A stretch of DNA of 64,000 nucleotides from the NCBI GenBank assembly GCA_937894065.1, contig CALCST010000019.1, positions 1 to 64,000 of the forward strand, in the 5' to 3' direction. A program made the translations under genes and the position numbers. Source of the stretch: an uncultured Parabacteroides sp. Its GTDB lineage: Bacteria; Bacteroidota; Bacteroidia; Bacteroidales; Tannerellaceae. The notes below the pieces were generated by a model. That model saw nothing but the letters and a program-made list of their open reading frames with translations. It ran no database searches and had not been told where the DNA came from. Shown one piece after another: positions 34,445-43,905 of the stretch (within the stretch, counting starts at the first letter, position 1; each line of letters opens with the position of its first letter).

Positions 34445-37400
34445 TTAGAATTGAACATTAAGACCAAAACCATAACTTGAAGCACCCGGCATAGAGAAGC
34501 GTTCGAAACCGCCACCCATATTGTTGTTACCTTGAGAAGCTTCAGGATCCAAACCTTTAAGTTCTGACCACAACAAAATATTACGTGCGAACAAACTTAA
34601 ATTAACATTCAGACCTTTTGTTTCCCATACAGGATAGCTTAAAGAAAGTTCTCTCAATTTCAAGAAACCACTACCATAAACACCAGCCTCAGAAACATAA
34701 CTCATAGCATCATAATAATAGAATGCATCAGAACCTGCAATCTTGATATCATTAGGAGAATATGTTCCGTCAGGATTCTGCTTAACCGCAGGCTTTTCAA
34801 AATAGAAATATTCTTTTTCACGCATATCTGCTGACAACTGGCTTGTTCCGTAATAATTCAATGTATTCAATGTTCCACAATACATATCTCCACCAGATTT
34901 CCAATCAAATGTAGCACCGATACGTAATTTATAGATTTCGAATGAAGTATTGAATCCTAACATAAAGTCAGGAGCAACAGTACCAATAACACCTTCAGAA
35001 CCAACCTGTGGTAAACCGTTTTCATCAACTACGATATCACCATTTTCGTTGCGCAAATATTGAGTACCATAGATTACCGGGAACTTAGAACCGATATTTG
35101 CACGAACCTGAGGATCTACGAAACCACCCAAGAAGATACTTTCAACACCTGGAGCCAATTCATCAACATAGTTGTCGATTTTTGAGAAGTTGAATGCAAA
35201 ATCCCATTTGAAGTTTTTAGTGTTGATTGGATTTACAGCCAATGTCACTTCATGTGCGTTAGTATGGATTGCACCACCATTAGTCATCAATGATGAAGAA
35301 CCTGTTGAACCTGCCAATGGCACCTCAAAAATCTGATCTTTAACATTCTGACGAGAATATGTATAGTTCAAAGAGAACAAACCGTCAAAGAAAGAAAGGT
35401 CTGCACCCAACTCATAAGACTTAGTATTCTGAGGTTTCAAGTTAGGGTCATAAACAACACCATACTGAGTGAAAGAAGTTATACCACCCATCGGATACTG
35501 TAATGGAGTATCACCATAGAAACCACCGCCATAAACTGGAGTTGTATAATAGCTTTCATAATAATCACCAGCCATACCTACTTCAGCATATGAAGCACGA
35601 AGTTTACCGTATGTCAGGACATTGTTATCCAACGCATCAAGTTCAGTAAAAATCCATCCCAAAGAGACTGATGGATAAGTAAATGAACGATTGTTACGAG
35701 GCATGTTTGAAACAATATCATTACGTACTGTAGCATTCAAATACAACATATTAGCATAAGAAGCAGATACGTTAGCAAAGTTACCAACTGTACGTTTCTT
35801 TCTTAATGATTCTGAAGCAATCAAAGTTGTTGCATTATCAATATGATTCCAACCCGGGAAGTTATAATTTGCACCATATGATTCATAGAACTTACGCTGA
35901 TTATGAACAAACTCATTACCAACCATTGCATCAAAAGTCCAATCTTCATTAATGTTCCAAGTATAAGCAGCAGTGAACAAAGAGTTCATTTCTGTTACAG
36001 TATATCCATAATGATCTATTGAACCCAAACCATTGGCATGACCATACCCCCATGAATCAGTATAGTTTGTTGTATATGAATCAACACCCAACTGATACTT
36101 AACATTTAACTTATGGTGTTCTGTATTGAATTTTGTAGTATAATTCAAGAATGTATTACCATAAAAACGCTGTGAACGTTCAATAAATTCATTGTTTTCA
36201 ACAGCCCAATAAGGTCCATCAAAACCAGATGTTGAACGGAACGTATTCTGAGTATATGGATCACCAGCTACGTGTGATGGAATACCAGCCAAGTCATAAC
36301 TTGCAGGAGCACCATAAACAGTTGCAAGGATACCATTATTTGCAGAAGACTGCTTGTTTAATTTTGAAGTAACAAAGTTTCCTGAAAAACCAGTTGTCCA
36401 GTTTTCATGCAACTTAGCTTCTGCTGTCAATTTTGCATTGTAACGGTCAAGACCTGTATTAGGAATAATACCATTCTGAGTTGTATTACCCAAAGAGAAT
36501 GAATAGTTTCCTTTGTCAAAAGCCTGAGAAACATTCACATTATTACTCCAAGTAACACCTGTCTGGAAGAAGTCTCTAATATTATCATACGCCTGAGGAG
36601 TTGCCCAAGGATCCAATCCTGCAGCAGCTCTTTGTTCTACATAATACTGACCCTGATGCAAGTTCGCTCCATTATTTGTATAAGCATTAGCGACATTACC
36701 ACCATAAGTTGGGTCATTTGCCAAATCCTCGATTTTTGGTCCCCATGCAGTTGAAGAATATGGAGAATAAACACCACCTATACCTTGAGCATATTTAGTC
36801 TGATACTCAGGCATTGTAGAAACCTTATCAAAAGACAAGTTTGTATTAATCGTTACGCGTGGTTTACCTTTAGCTGCACCTTTACCACTCTTAGTTGTTA
36901 TTACGATAACACCATTTGAAGCACGCATACCATAAAGAGCAGAAGCAGCCTGACCTTTAAGGATATTTACACTTTCGATATCGTTAGGGTCAATATCCAA
37001 AGAACGTGAGGCAAAGTCTGTACCAGTTACAGAACTACCAGTGCTAATATCTGCTGTTGATGCAATAGGCATACCGTCTACTACATACAACGGAGTGTTG
37101 TCGCCAGTGAATGAACGTGCACCACGGATAGTAATTTTTGAAGACGCACCAGGCATACCTGAAGAAGGAGTGATTTCAACACCTGAAACCTTACCCTGCA
37201 AAGCTCCTGCCAAGTTTGTACTTGCAGCTTTTGTCAATTCATCTGATTTCACATCCTGTACAGCGTAACCCAAAGCTTTCTTTTCCTTAGAAATACCCAT
37301 TGCTGTTACAACGATTTCATCAAGGTTCTGTGTATCATTTTTCAATACAACATTAATATTTGGAGCAACCTTTACAGTCTGTTTTTCCATACCGATATAT

Positions 37401-37618
37401 GAAATCTCCAACTCTTTACCATCTGCCGGAACTTCCAAAGTAAAGTTACCATCAAAGTCTGTAACTATTCCGACTGTTGTACCTTTCACAATTACAGAAG
37501 CACCAATAACAGGCATACCTGTTTCATCAACAACATTACCTTTTACTTGAGTGTTCTGCGCAAAAGCTGTCCCCACACCCATAGACAAGCACAAAGCAGC
37601 TAAAGTCAACTTTTTCAT
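34445..37618 (-). CDS. SusC/RagA-type TonB-dependent transporter, pair 2
   Basis: This 1057-residue TonB-dependent barrel starts with a signal peptide (MKKLTLAALCLSMGVGTAFA) and a carboxypeptidase-D-like domain (about 22-100, MPVIGASVIVKGTTVG). It continues with NLDEIVVTAMG, the plug (KVSGVEITPSSGMPG, PLYVVDGMPI, NILKGQAASALYGMRASNGVI) and the barrel ending YGFGLNVQF. The N-terminal domain is nearly the same as in the pair 3 transporter, whereas the plug and barrel resemble pair 1. It has its own promoter and a dyad-symmetric element in the leader. Confidence 0.93.
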   Translation of the reverse strand: MKKLTLAALCLSMGVGTAFAQNTQVKGNVVDETGMPVIGASVIVKGTTVGIVTDFDGNFTLEVPADGKELEISYIGMEKQTVKVAPNINVVLKNDTQNLDEIVVTAMGISKEKKALGYAVQDVKSDELTKAASTNLAGALQGKVSGVEITPSSGMPGASSKITIRGARSFTGDNTPLYVVDGMPIASTADISTGSSVTGTDFASRSLDIDPNDIESVNILKGQAASALYGMRASNGVIVITTKSGKGAAKGKPRVTINTNLSFDKVSTMPEYQTKYAQGIGGVYSPYSSTAWGPKIEDLANDPTYGGNVANAYTNNGANLHQGQYYVEQRAAAGLDPWATPQAYDNIRDFFQTGVTWSNNVNVSQAFDKGNYSFSLGNTTQNGIIPNTGLDRYNAKLTAEAKLHENWTTGFSGNFVTSKLNKQSSANNGILATVYGAPASYDLAGIPSHVAGDPYTQNTFRSTSGFDGPYWAVENNEFIERSQRFYGNTFLNYTTKFNTEHHKLNVKYQLGVDSYTTNYTDSWGYGHANGLGSIDHYGYTVTEMNSLFTAAYTWNINEDWTFDAMVGNEFVHNQRKFYESYGANYNFPGWNHIDNATTLIASESLRKKRTVGNFANVSASYANMLYLNATVRNDIVSNMPRNNRSFTYPSVSLGWIFTELDALDNNVLTYGKLRASYAEVGMAGDYYESYYTTPVYGGGFYGDTPLQYPMGGITSFTQYGVVYDPNLKPQNTKSYELGADLSFFDGLFSLNYTYSRQNVKDQIFEVPLAGSTGSSSLMTNGGAIHTNAHEVTLAVNPINTKNFKWDFAFNFSKIDNYVDELAPGVESIFLGGFVDPQVRANIGSKFPVIYGTQYLRNENGDIVVDENGLPQVGSEGVIGTVAPDFMLGFNTSFEIYKLRIGATFDWKSGGDMYCGTLNTLNYYGTSQLSADMREKEYFYFEKPAVKQNPDGTYSPNDIKIAGSDAFYYYDAMSYVSEAGVYGSGFLKLRELSLSYPVWETKGLNVNLSLFARNILLWSELKGLDPEASQGNNNMGGGFERFSMPGASSYGFGLNVQF

Positions 37619-37735
37619 TCTAAAAAAACACTTATTTATTAAACATATATATTCTTTACTTTGAAACGACGAGAGTTATAATATCCACACCTTAATGCAT
37701 ATTTATTCACTCATTGTATTCTCATCTCATATTTT

Positions 37736-37762
37736 ATGCTTTTAAAGCATGCTTAAAAGCAT
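37736..37762. promoter_or_regulatory. 27-bp dyad in the pair 2 leader, candidate operator
   Basis: ATGCTTTTAA (37736-37745) and TTAAAAGCAT (37753-37762) are perfect 10-bp complements around AGCATGC, whose GCATGC is itself palindromic. It lies roughly 20-47 bp downstream of the predicted -7 box for SusC2, where a bound repressor would block transcription. It could also form an RNA hairpin in the leader. Function is inferred. Confidence 0.5.
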
Positions 37763-37782
37763 ACTTTTCTGAAAAACGGATG

Positions 37783-37814
37783 CAAAAGTAGTATTTTTTT
37801 ATTAAAAAAGCAAT
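37783..37814 (-). promoter_or_regulatory. Predicted promoter of SusC/SusD pair 2
   Basis: TACTTTTG on the minus strand (complement CAAAAGTA, 37783-37790) fits the -7 consensus. ATTG (complement CAAT at 37811-37814) is a partial -33 match at 20 bp. The leader is about 160 nt. Confidence 0.6.
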
Positions 37815-38017
37815 AAAATGACACATAAAGCTAACATTAGAATTAATGCATAATTATACAACAAATATTCATACATTAATATATTTCCGACATAATGACA
37901 AAAAAGTCTATTTTGTACACATATTATATAATTATAATGTGGTTAAAAAAAACAAAATACAATAATATTATAAACAAATTGTTATCTGGAAGCTATACAT
38001 ATTTAGATATATATAAA

Positions 38018-38067
38018 TAAAAAAATACGGCTATACATTAATCTTTTATTGATTATGTATAGCCGTA
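38018..38067 (-). terminator. Terminator of the pair 3 unit
   Basis: TACGGCTATACAT (38026-38038) pairs with ATGTATAGCCGTA (38055-38067), with inner pairing; seven T residues follow on the minus strand. Confidence 0.85.
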
Positions 38068-38120
38068 AATATGATTAAAAACAGGTTATAAAGTAAATCC
38101 TATTTTATCATGAGTCCCAA

Positions 38121-39692
38121 TTATACTGTTGGCTGCGGAGCAGCAGGGTTGTTATCGCTATCTGGAATACCGTTATTAGTTTCCATTTCACTCTGTGGAA
38201 TACGGTAAATCAAAATCTGAGATTCTGCCGGAATATTATACTGAACAATAGCTTCATAGTTTGTTCCTTTTCTTTCTACCGGTTTCTTCAGACGAAGCAA
38301 GTCAAACAAAGCAAAACCTTCACCCCACAGTTCCATACGACGCTGCAACCAAACTTCATTTTGCATTGCCTCTGGAGATGAAGCTGTACAAGTATAAGAA
38401 GGATTACGATAAGTCTTAACAAAATCTTCTAATGTTGTTTTTGCCTTTGCAACATTACCACTCATCGCTTCAGCTTCTGCCTTAATCAAATACATTTCTT
38501 CAACTCGCATCAATGGCCAGTCCTGAGAGTTTGTTGTATTACCCATTATATCCTGATAAGGACCAAACTTAACATTTGTATATGGAGCCAAACCAAAGTA
38601 TTCGATTACCGGTGTATCACCTACAGTAGCCTTATCAACCAATGTTGATGTACCTTCAGGTGAAATAAACCACTGTTTACGAATATCTGTTTCAGGAATC
38701 AAATCATACAAAGAACTTGAAACATAACGGAAAGAACCAGTCAAAGTTGTATATCCGTTACCTGTCAACGAACAAAGATGTGATGGCCAGTTAATAATAC
38801 CAGTTGTCACAACATCATTATCAGGTGTAATCATAACACCCCACAACCAAGAAGAAGCAGAAGCACTGTTGAATGCTGGTTTTGAAACCTCTTCCAAAGT
38901 ATATGGAGTTCCACCTGCCAAAGCCATTTCTGCGTCTTTAGCAGCTTCTGTCCAATTTTGCATCAAAAGATTTGCACGAGCACGCAAACCGTAAGCAACA
39001 GCAGCATCAATTTTATCTTTATTCGCACCATTATCATAACTACCCAACAATTCAATAGCCTGATCCAAGTCACTAATAATCAAATCATAAACCTGCTGAA
39101 CTGTAGCACGTGGATTATTCTGCTTTTCTTCCACAGTCATATTTTCAGTTACTATTGGAACACACAACATAGATTCATGTCCTGCATAAGTAAACTGATA
39201 AGCCTGAGCCAAAGTCAAATAGTCAAAAGCACGTGCAGCAAAAGCCTGACCACGATAAATATTCATTGTAGGATCATCACTGCCTTCTGTCAATAATAAT
39301 ACACTGTTAGCAGCATCCATATGATTATAAAGCGTCTTCCAGATCAACTCATCAGTCAAACTATCATAAAGACGGTCTGAGTAATTCTGAGAAGTTCCAA
39401 ACCAGTTATAACCAGAAGTAGTACAAGGCATATCCTGACCACCTTGTTCAAAAGACTGATGTACGGCAGCAATACCAAAATCGTTATGTCTTGTTTGACC
39501 AAGCACATCAAAGACATTCAACTTTGCAGCCATTGCGTTTACACCAGCAACAGCCATATTCGGACGTTGGTCAATTATATCCTGATTCTGTTCATCACCA
39601 ACATACTGTCCTTCCGGAATTTTATCCAAATCACAAGATGCCAGCATCAACGCTGCACTTGCAAACATTATATATTTATTTGAAAATCTCAT
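38121..39692 (-). CDS. SusD/RagB-family outer-membrane lipoprotein, pair 3
   Basis: This 523-residue lipoprotein has the signal MRFSNKYIMFASAALMLASC, with Cys20 lipidated and followed by acidic residues (CDLDKIPEGQ). The sequence follows the classical RagB/SusD plan, with AFAARAFDYLTLAQAYQ near residues 150-166, VPIVTENM, YGLRARANLLMQNW, VEEMYLIKAEAEAMSG and the C-terminal RRMELWGEGFALFDLLRLKKP. It follows its SusC partner after 24 bp and is the last gene of the unit. The ligand is unknown. Confidence 0.92.
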   Translation of the reverse strand: MRFSNKYIMFASAALMLASCDLDKIPEGQYVGDEQNQDIIDQRPNMAVAGVNAMAAKLNVFDVLGQTRHNDFGIAAVHQSFEQGGQDMPCTTSGYNWFGTSQNYSDRLYDSLTDELIWKTLYNHMDAANSVLLLTEGSDDPTMNIYRGQAFAARAFDYLTLAQAYQFTYAGHESMLCVPIVTENMTVEEKQNNPRATVQQVYDLIISDLDQAIELLGSYDNGANKDKIDAAVAYGLRARANLLMQNWTEAAKDAEMALAGGTPYTLEEVSKPAFNSASASSWLWGVMITPDNDVVTTGIINWPSHLCSLTGNGYTTLTGSFRYVSSSLYDLIPETDIRKQWFISPEGTSTLVDKATVGDTPVIEYFGLAPYTNVKFGPYQDIMGNTTNSQDWPLMRVEEMYLIKAEAEAMSGNVAKAKTTLEDFVKTYRNPSYTCTASSPEAMQNEVWLQRRMELWGEGFALFDLLRLKKPVERKGTNYEAIVQYNIPAESQILIYRIPQSEMETNNGIPDSDNNPAAPQPTV

Positions 39693-39716
39693 AAGTCAAT
39701 TTAACTTTTTAATGGT

Positions 39717-42700
39717 TTATAAATTCAATGAAATACCTCCAGAAATTGTACGGATTGGAGAATAAACATTATCAGCACTTGTATAGCTCTGACGTGGGTC
39801 CATACCTTTACGAGCAGTCCACAATGCTACGTTGTCAGCCACGAAGAACAAACGAATACCTTCAATCTTCAGTTTGTTAGTCCAAGACTTAGGCAATGTA
39901 TAACCAAATGTAATATTCTGCAAACTCAAATAGTTTGAACTTGTCAACCAACGATCCTGTGTCAAATGACCTGTATATTGATCCTGAACATTCATACGAG
40001 GAACATCTGTATTTTTGTTATCAGGAGTCCAAGCATTCAACATATCAACGTGCCATGCAGAACCCTGTGCATCAACACTCATCAACTGACCATAAGTATA
40101 GTCCATAATACGACCACCCAACTGGTAAGCAAATGCTACAGAGAAATCAAAACCATAAGCAGTCAAGCTTGTTCCAAAACCACCATATACCTTAGGCAAA
40201 ATATCACCAGTCAAGAAACGATTTTCACTAGCCTCAGCATAAGAAGTAGTAACTGTATTTCCATCTTTGTCCGGCTCCAACAAAGCCCATTGTGCTTCTC
40301 CTGTTTCAGGATTTACACCCGCATACTTAGGTAAGTAAAATTGATACATAGATTCACCTTCACGATAAATACGAGAACCGTCAATCATCTGTCCGTTCAA
40401 CTCAGGAGCCAATTCAAGAATCTTATTCTTAAAGTGAGTCAAGTTGAAATTGATATCCCAAGTAAAGTTCTTATTATTTATGATTGTTGAATTCAATTCC
40501 AATTCAACACCACGGTTCACCATAGATCCAATATTTTCCGGGAATCGAGAATAACCCATAGAAGGTGATACAGGCTTGAAGTAAAGCATATCTGTTGTCT
40601 TACGAGAGAAGTATTCAACAGCACCGCTCAATTTTCCACCCCAGAATGTAAAGTCGAAACCAGTATTAAAACTGTGTGAAGTTTCCCATGTAATTTCCGG
40701 ATTTCCTTTGTAATACAGACCTGTTGCAAAATCACCATTACTATTAGACAACTGGAACTGATCCATATATGGATAATAGTTTCTATAACCAGTCTGATAC
40801 AACAAATTATCATTACCTTGAGTACCGTAACTGATCTTATATTTCAACATATCAATCCAATCATGACCTTCCATAAATGATTCTTTGTTAATCAACCAAC
40901 CGGCACCAAGAGACCAGAAATTACCCCAACGGTTGTCCGGATGGAAACAAGAAGAAGCATCACGGCGATATGAAGCAGAACCGAAATATTTTCCATCATA
41001 ATCATACTGAACACGGAACAACCATCCTTCAGTAGCATATGTCTGTGAATAACTAGCGTTATTCTGATTCAAAATACCGTTATTCAATTCAGGAAGAATC
41101 GGATTATAAATCTTTTCTCTTGAACCATACAGATAAGAATATTTATAATTATAATTTTCATGACCTGCCAAAACATCAAGATTATGAACATCGTTAAATG
41201 TTTTGTTATATGTCAACAAATACTGCTGGTTTGTACTTAATGTACGTTCGTGAGCTACAGAAACAATACCACCTACACCACTTGTTTCTGAATACTGTCC
41301 ATAAAATGGGTTCACCAAGTTTGTGAAACGAATATTGTTAGCATCAACACCAATATTCACTTTAGCCTTGATTCCACCCCATATATCAATATCAGCAAAC
41401 CATTTTCCGCTAATCACATCTCCTGAATACTGCATTTTATCCAACATATAACTAGCAAGAGGGTTGGCATTAGGTATTACATTATTACGTTGGAAATTAG
41501 TGTCAGAACCATAATCATATCTATTAAGACCACGATTATCCTTCATTATATTTCCGGCAGCATCACGGATATACATCGGATAAATTGCGCCAATAATATT
41601 TGAAGCATAGAAAGCATTAGCATTAGAAGAACCACCTTCTGTATCTTGCTCACGGCTATCATAATGAGTAAATGACACATTGCCGCCAAGTTTCAACCAA
41701 GGCTTAACCTGATAATCAGCTTTCAAACGTGCTGTATAACGCTGGAAACCTGAGTTAGGAACGATACCCTGATCATCCAAATAACCGGCAGACATATAAT
41801 AGTTCATCTTATCGTTTGCACCGCTTACGCTCAAATTATATTCCTGACGAGTGTTGTTTTCAAACAATTCATCGGTCCAACTATCAGGTGTATAATAATA
41901 TGTACCATCTGAATAACCTAAAGTTGCATTTGGATTCAACTTACCGTCCATACCAATCAACTGCTCACCATTTGGAATATTAAACACCTGATAACCCAAA
42001 TAGCTAGATGATAACATTGCTTTGTTTGCATAAGCATTAGCAGCAGCCAAATCGCCAGCAGCAGCATAACCCTTCAAGTCACCGTTATAGATTGAAGAAT
42101 ATGCCATTTCATAAAATTTACCTGGATCAGAAACACGGTCATAAGATGCAATACCACGTTTGTTTACACCCCATTTAGCGTTGAAGTTTATACGTGCATC
42201 ACCACTTTTACCACGCTTAGTTGTAATCAAAATTACACCGTTAGCACCACGGGCACCATACAAAGCGTTTGATGCAGCATCCTTCAACACTGTCATAGAT
42301 TCAATATCTGTAGAGCTGATAGCAGATATTTCACCATCATAAGGAACACCATCGACTACATACAAAGGCTTATTACTTGCAGAAATAGAGCCGATACCAC
42401 GAATACGAACTTCAGCATCTTTACCAGGCTGACCTGTACTACTAGTAGTTTGCACACCGGCAACCTGTCCTGTCAACGCATTAGTAACGTTTGATGTCTG
42501 TCTTGCTGTAATTTTCTCTGTTTTGATTGTTGCTGCAGAACCTGTAAACGCACTTTTTTTAGCTGTACCATAAGCTACAACCATTACTTCGTCCAAAGCC
42601 TGCGTATCTGAAACCATTTTAACATTGATTTTTGAAGCTACCTTAACAGTTTGCTTTTCCATACCAATGTATGAAATTTCCAACTCTTTACCATTACTTG

Positions 42701-42893
42701 GTACTTCAAGAATAAAATTACCATCAAAATCAGTAACTGTACCCACAGTTGTACCCTTAACTACAATAGAAGCTCCGATAACAGGCTCGCCTTTTTCGTC
42801 AACAACGTTACCCTTTACCTGAGTGTTCTGTGCAAAAGCTGTACCCATACCCATCAACAGGCATAGAGATGCAAGTGTAAACTTATTTTCCAT
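39717..42893 (-). CDS. SusC/RagA-type TonB-dependent transporter, pair 3
   Basis: The ATG at 42893 (1058 residues, MENKFTLASLCLLMG) gives a normal signal peptide; a longer frame from 42956 would add an implausible leader. The domain order is the carboxypeptidase-D-like domain (EPVIGASIVVKGTTVG), ALDEVMVVAYGTAKKSAFTGSA, the plug (PLYVVDGVPYDG, TVLKDAASNALYGARGANGVI) and the barrel ending ISGGISLNL. The first hundred residues closely match the pair 2 transporter, while VVAYGTAxKSxFTGSA and the remainder match pair 4. This suggests a recombinant gene. Confidence 0.93.
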   Translation of the reverse strand: MENKFTLASLCLLMGMGTAFAQNTQVKGNVVDEKGEPVIGASIVVKGTTVGTVTDFDGNFILEVPSNGKELEISYIGMEKQTVKVASKINVKMVSDTQALDEVMVVAYGTAKKSAFTGSAATIKTEKITARQTSNVTNALTGQVAGVQTTSSTGQPGKDAEVRIRGIGSISASNKPLYVVDGVPYDGEISAISSTDIESMTVLKDAASNALYGARGANGVILITTKRGKSGDARINFNAKWGVNKRGIASYDRVSDPGKFYEMAYSSIYNGDLKGYAAAGDLAAANAYANKAMLSSSYLGYQVFNIPNGEQLIGMDGKLNPNATLGYSDGTYYYTPDSWTDELFENNTRQEYNLSVSGANDKMNYYMSAGYLDDQGIVPNSGFQRYTARLKADYQVKPWLKLGGNVSFTHYDSREQDTEGGSSNANAFYASNIIGAIYPMYIRDAAGNIMKDNRGLNRYDYGSDTNFQRNNVIPNANPLASYMLDKMQYSGDVISGKWFADIDIWGGIKAKVNIGVDANNIRFTNLVNPFYGQYSETSGVGGIVSVAHERTLSTNQQYLLTYNKTFNDVHNLDVLAGHENYNYKYSYLYGSREKIYNPILPELNNGILNQNNASYSQTYATEGWLFRVQYDYDGKYFGSASYRRDASSCFHPDNRWGNFWSLGAGWLINKESFMEGHDWIDMLKYKISYGTQGNDNLLYQTGYRNYYPYMDQFQLSNSNGDFATGLYYKGNPEITWETSHSFNTGFDFTFWGGKLSGAVEYFSRKTTDMLYFKPVSPSMGYSRFPENIGSMVNRGVELELNSTIINNKNFTWDINFNLTHFKNKILELAPELNGQMIDGSRIYREGESMYQFYLPKYAGVNPETGEAQWALLEPDKDGNTVTTSYAEASENRFLTGDILPKVYGGFGTSLTAYGFDFSVAFAYQLGGRIMDYTYGQLMSVDAQGSAWHVDMLNAWTPDNKNTDVPRMNVQDQYTGHLTQDRWLTSSNYLSLQNITFGYTLPKSWTNKLKIEGIRLFFVADNVALWTARKGMDPRQSYTSADNVYSPIRTISGGISLNL

Positions 42894-43043
42894 AAACACA
42901 CTTTTATTATTAAACATATATATTTCCAAAAGAAGTAAATTTTTAAAAAGCCACAATCAACTAACTCTTATTTTTAAATCAAATCTTTTAGCTTTTCAAA
43001 ACTACAAATACACATTCCACTTTCAAAAAAAATGAAAACGTCG

Positions 43044-43075
43044 CAAAAATATAAACTTTTTATACATAACACAAC
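43044..43075 (-). promoter_or_regulatory. Predicted promoter of SusC/SusD pair 3
   Basis: TATTTTTG on the minus strand (complement CAAAAATA at 43044-43051) fits the -7 consensus; GTTG (complement CAAC at 43072-43075) is a partial -33 at 20 bp. The leader is about 145 nt, similar to pairs 1 and 2. Confidence 0.5.
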
Positions 43076-43699
43076 ATTTTCTTATTTTTTGTTAGGTCAA
43101 TAATATTTTAAATTTCATTTTGTAAGTTATCAAAATAACACTAATCAGCATATATTACAGAACTCTCCTAACTCTGTCAAAAACTTTTTTAGCAAAATAC
43201 ACTAAATCCAATAACTTTTTGTCAACAATATAATTTCTAAAGCTATCAAATAAAAAAAATTCACTTACTAAAAAACAATTTATTATGTATAATTTTTCTC
43301 AGTTTACACCCAATATAAAAACATTTTTTACAACATGCCTATTTCTACTAAATAAAAGATAGCCATGAACAGCCATGCCATTATGTCATCTTAACTTCAC
43401 GAGAATCAATTATTTTCATTTTAATATAAAAGAATACAAATAAATAGGAACTACAAGAAATTTATCAAATACAAATTGAAACTTAAAATCGATTATATAG
43501 TTACACAAGAAGAATATCATCGCAATCATTTTGTTTTTAAAAGAAAAAATGTAAGCTTTTTGTATGTTTTAATAAGAATATGCCTGTTGGTTTTTAAATG
43601 GAAAAATTGATGTTCCTGATGAAAAAAACGACTTTTACGAGGTAAAACAGACTATAAAAACAGCTCTTTTAGACAGAAATTGTATTTATTAAAAAAATG

Positions 43700-43809
43700 A
43701 TTACAATGACTTCAAGCTACAATTGTAATAACTTTACCAAACCATTACAATAACTTCAACCTATTATTGTAATGGTTACCTTAAATCATTGTAATCGTTT
43801 TCTGAAATC
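43700..43809. repeat. 22-bp periodic array, five units (ATTRYAAT box)
   Basis: Thirteen-base boxes begin at 43700 (ATTACAATGACTT), 43722 (ATTGTAATAACTT), 43744 (ATTACAATAACTT), 43766 (ATTGTAATGGTTA) and 43788 (ATTGTAATCGTTT), exactly 22 bp apart. The box alternates between ATTACAAT and ATTGTAAT, itself near-palindromic. A weaker copy may lie at 43679. The box differs from CTTCCGTATATA of the other three arrays, but the spacing is the same. It lies between the stop of the phosphatase-family gene and pair 3. Confidence 0.85.
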
Positions 43810-43905
43810 CATAAAATCTTACTGATTTTTCTTTGTATTATCTATTAAAATCAACAATAAATCACAGAAAAGTTATTGGCAAGTATGACAAAATGACATA
43901 AAAAT

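Larger units (their letters stand above)
37619..38120. other. Regulatory spacer between pair 2 and pair 3
   Basis: No gene is supported. It carries a dyad at 37736-37762, the pair 2 -7 box at 37783-37790 and the terminator of pair 3 at 38018-38067. The rest is AT-rich without recognisable elements. Confidence 0.65.
42894..43905. other. 1-kb AT-rich intergenic region upstream of SusC/SusD pair 3
   Basis: No open frame or recognisable gene remnant is supported. The features seen are a predicted -7 box at 43044-43051 and a 22-bp-periodic array at 43700-43800. The rest, 43080-43690, is strongly AT-rich with no structure I can name. Such length is unusual in this otherwise compact window. Confidence 0.6.

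Noticed and set aside
37736..37762. Recombination site of an invertible promoter
   Set aside because: Only one dyad with a 7-bp centre is present; there is no pair of inverted repeats flanking a promoter and no invertase gene in the window.
42894..43905. A decayed gene or small RNA in the 1-kb gap
   Set aside because: No remnant of a recognisable protein in any frame and no clear promoter-terminator pair for an RNA gene were seen; only the array and the SusC3 promoter can be supported.
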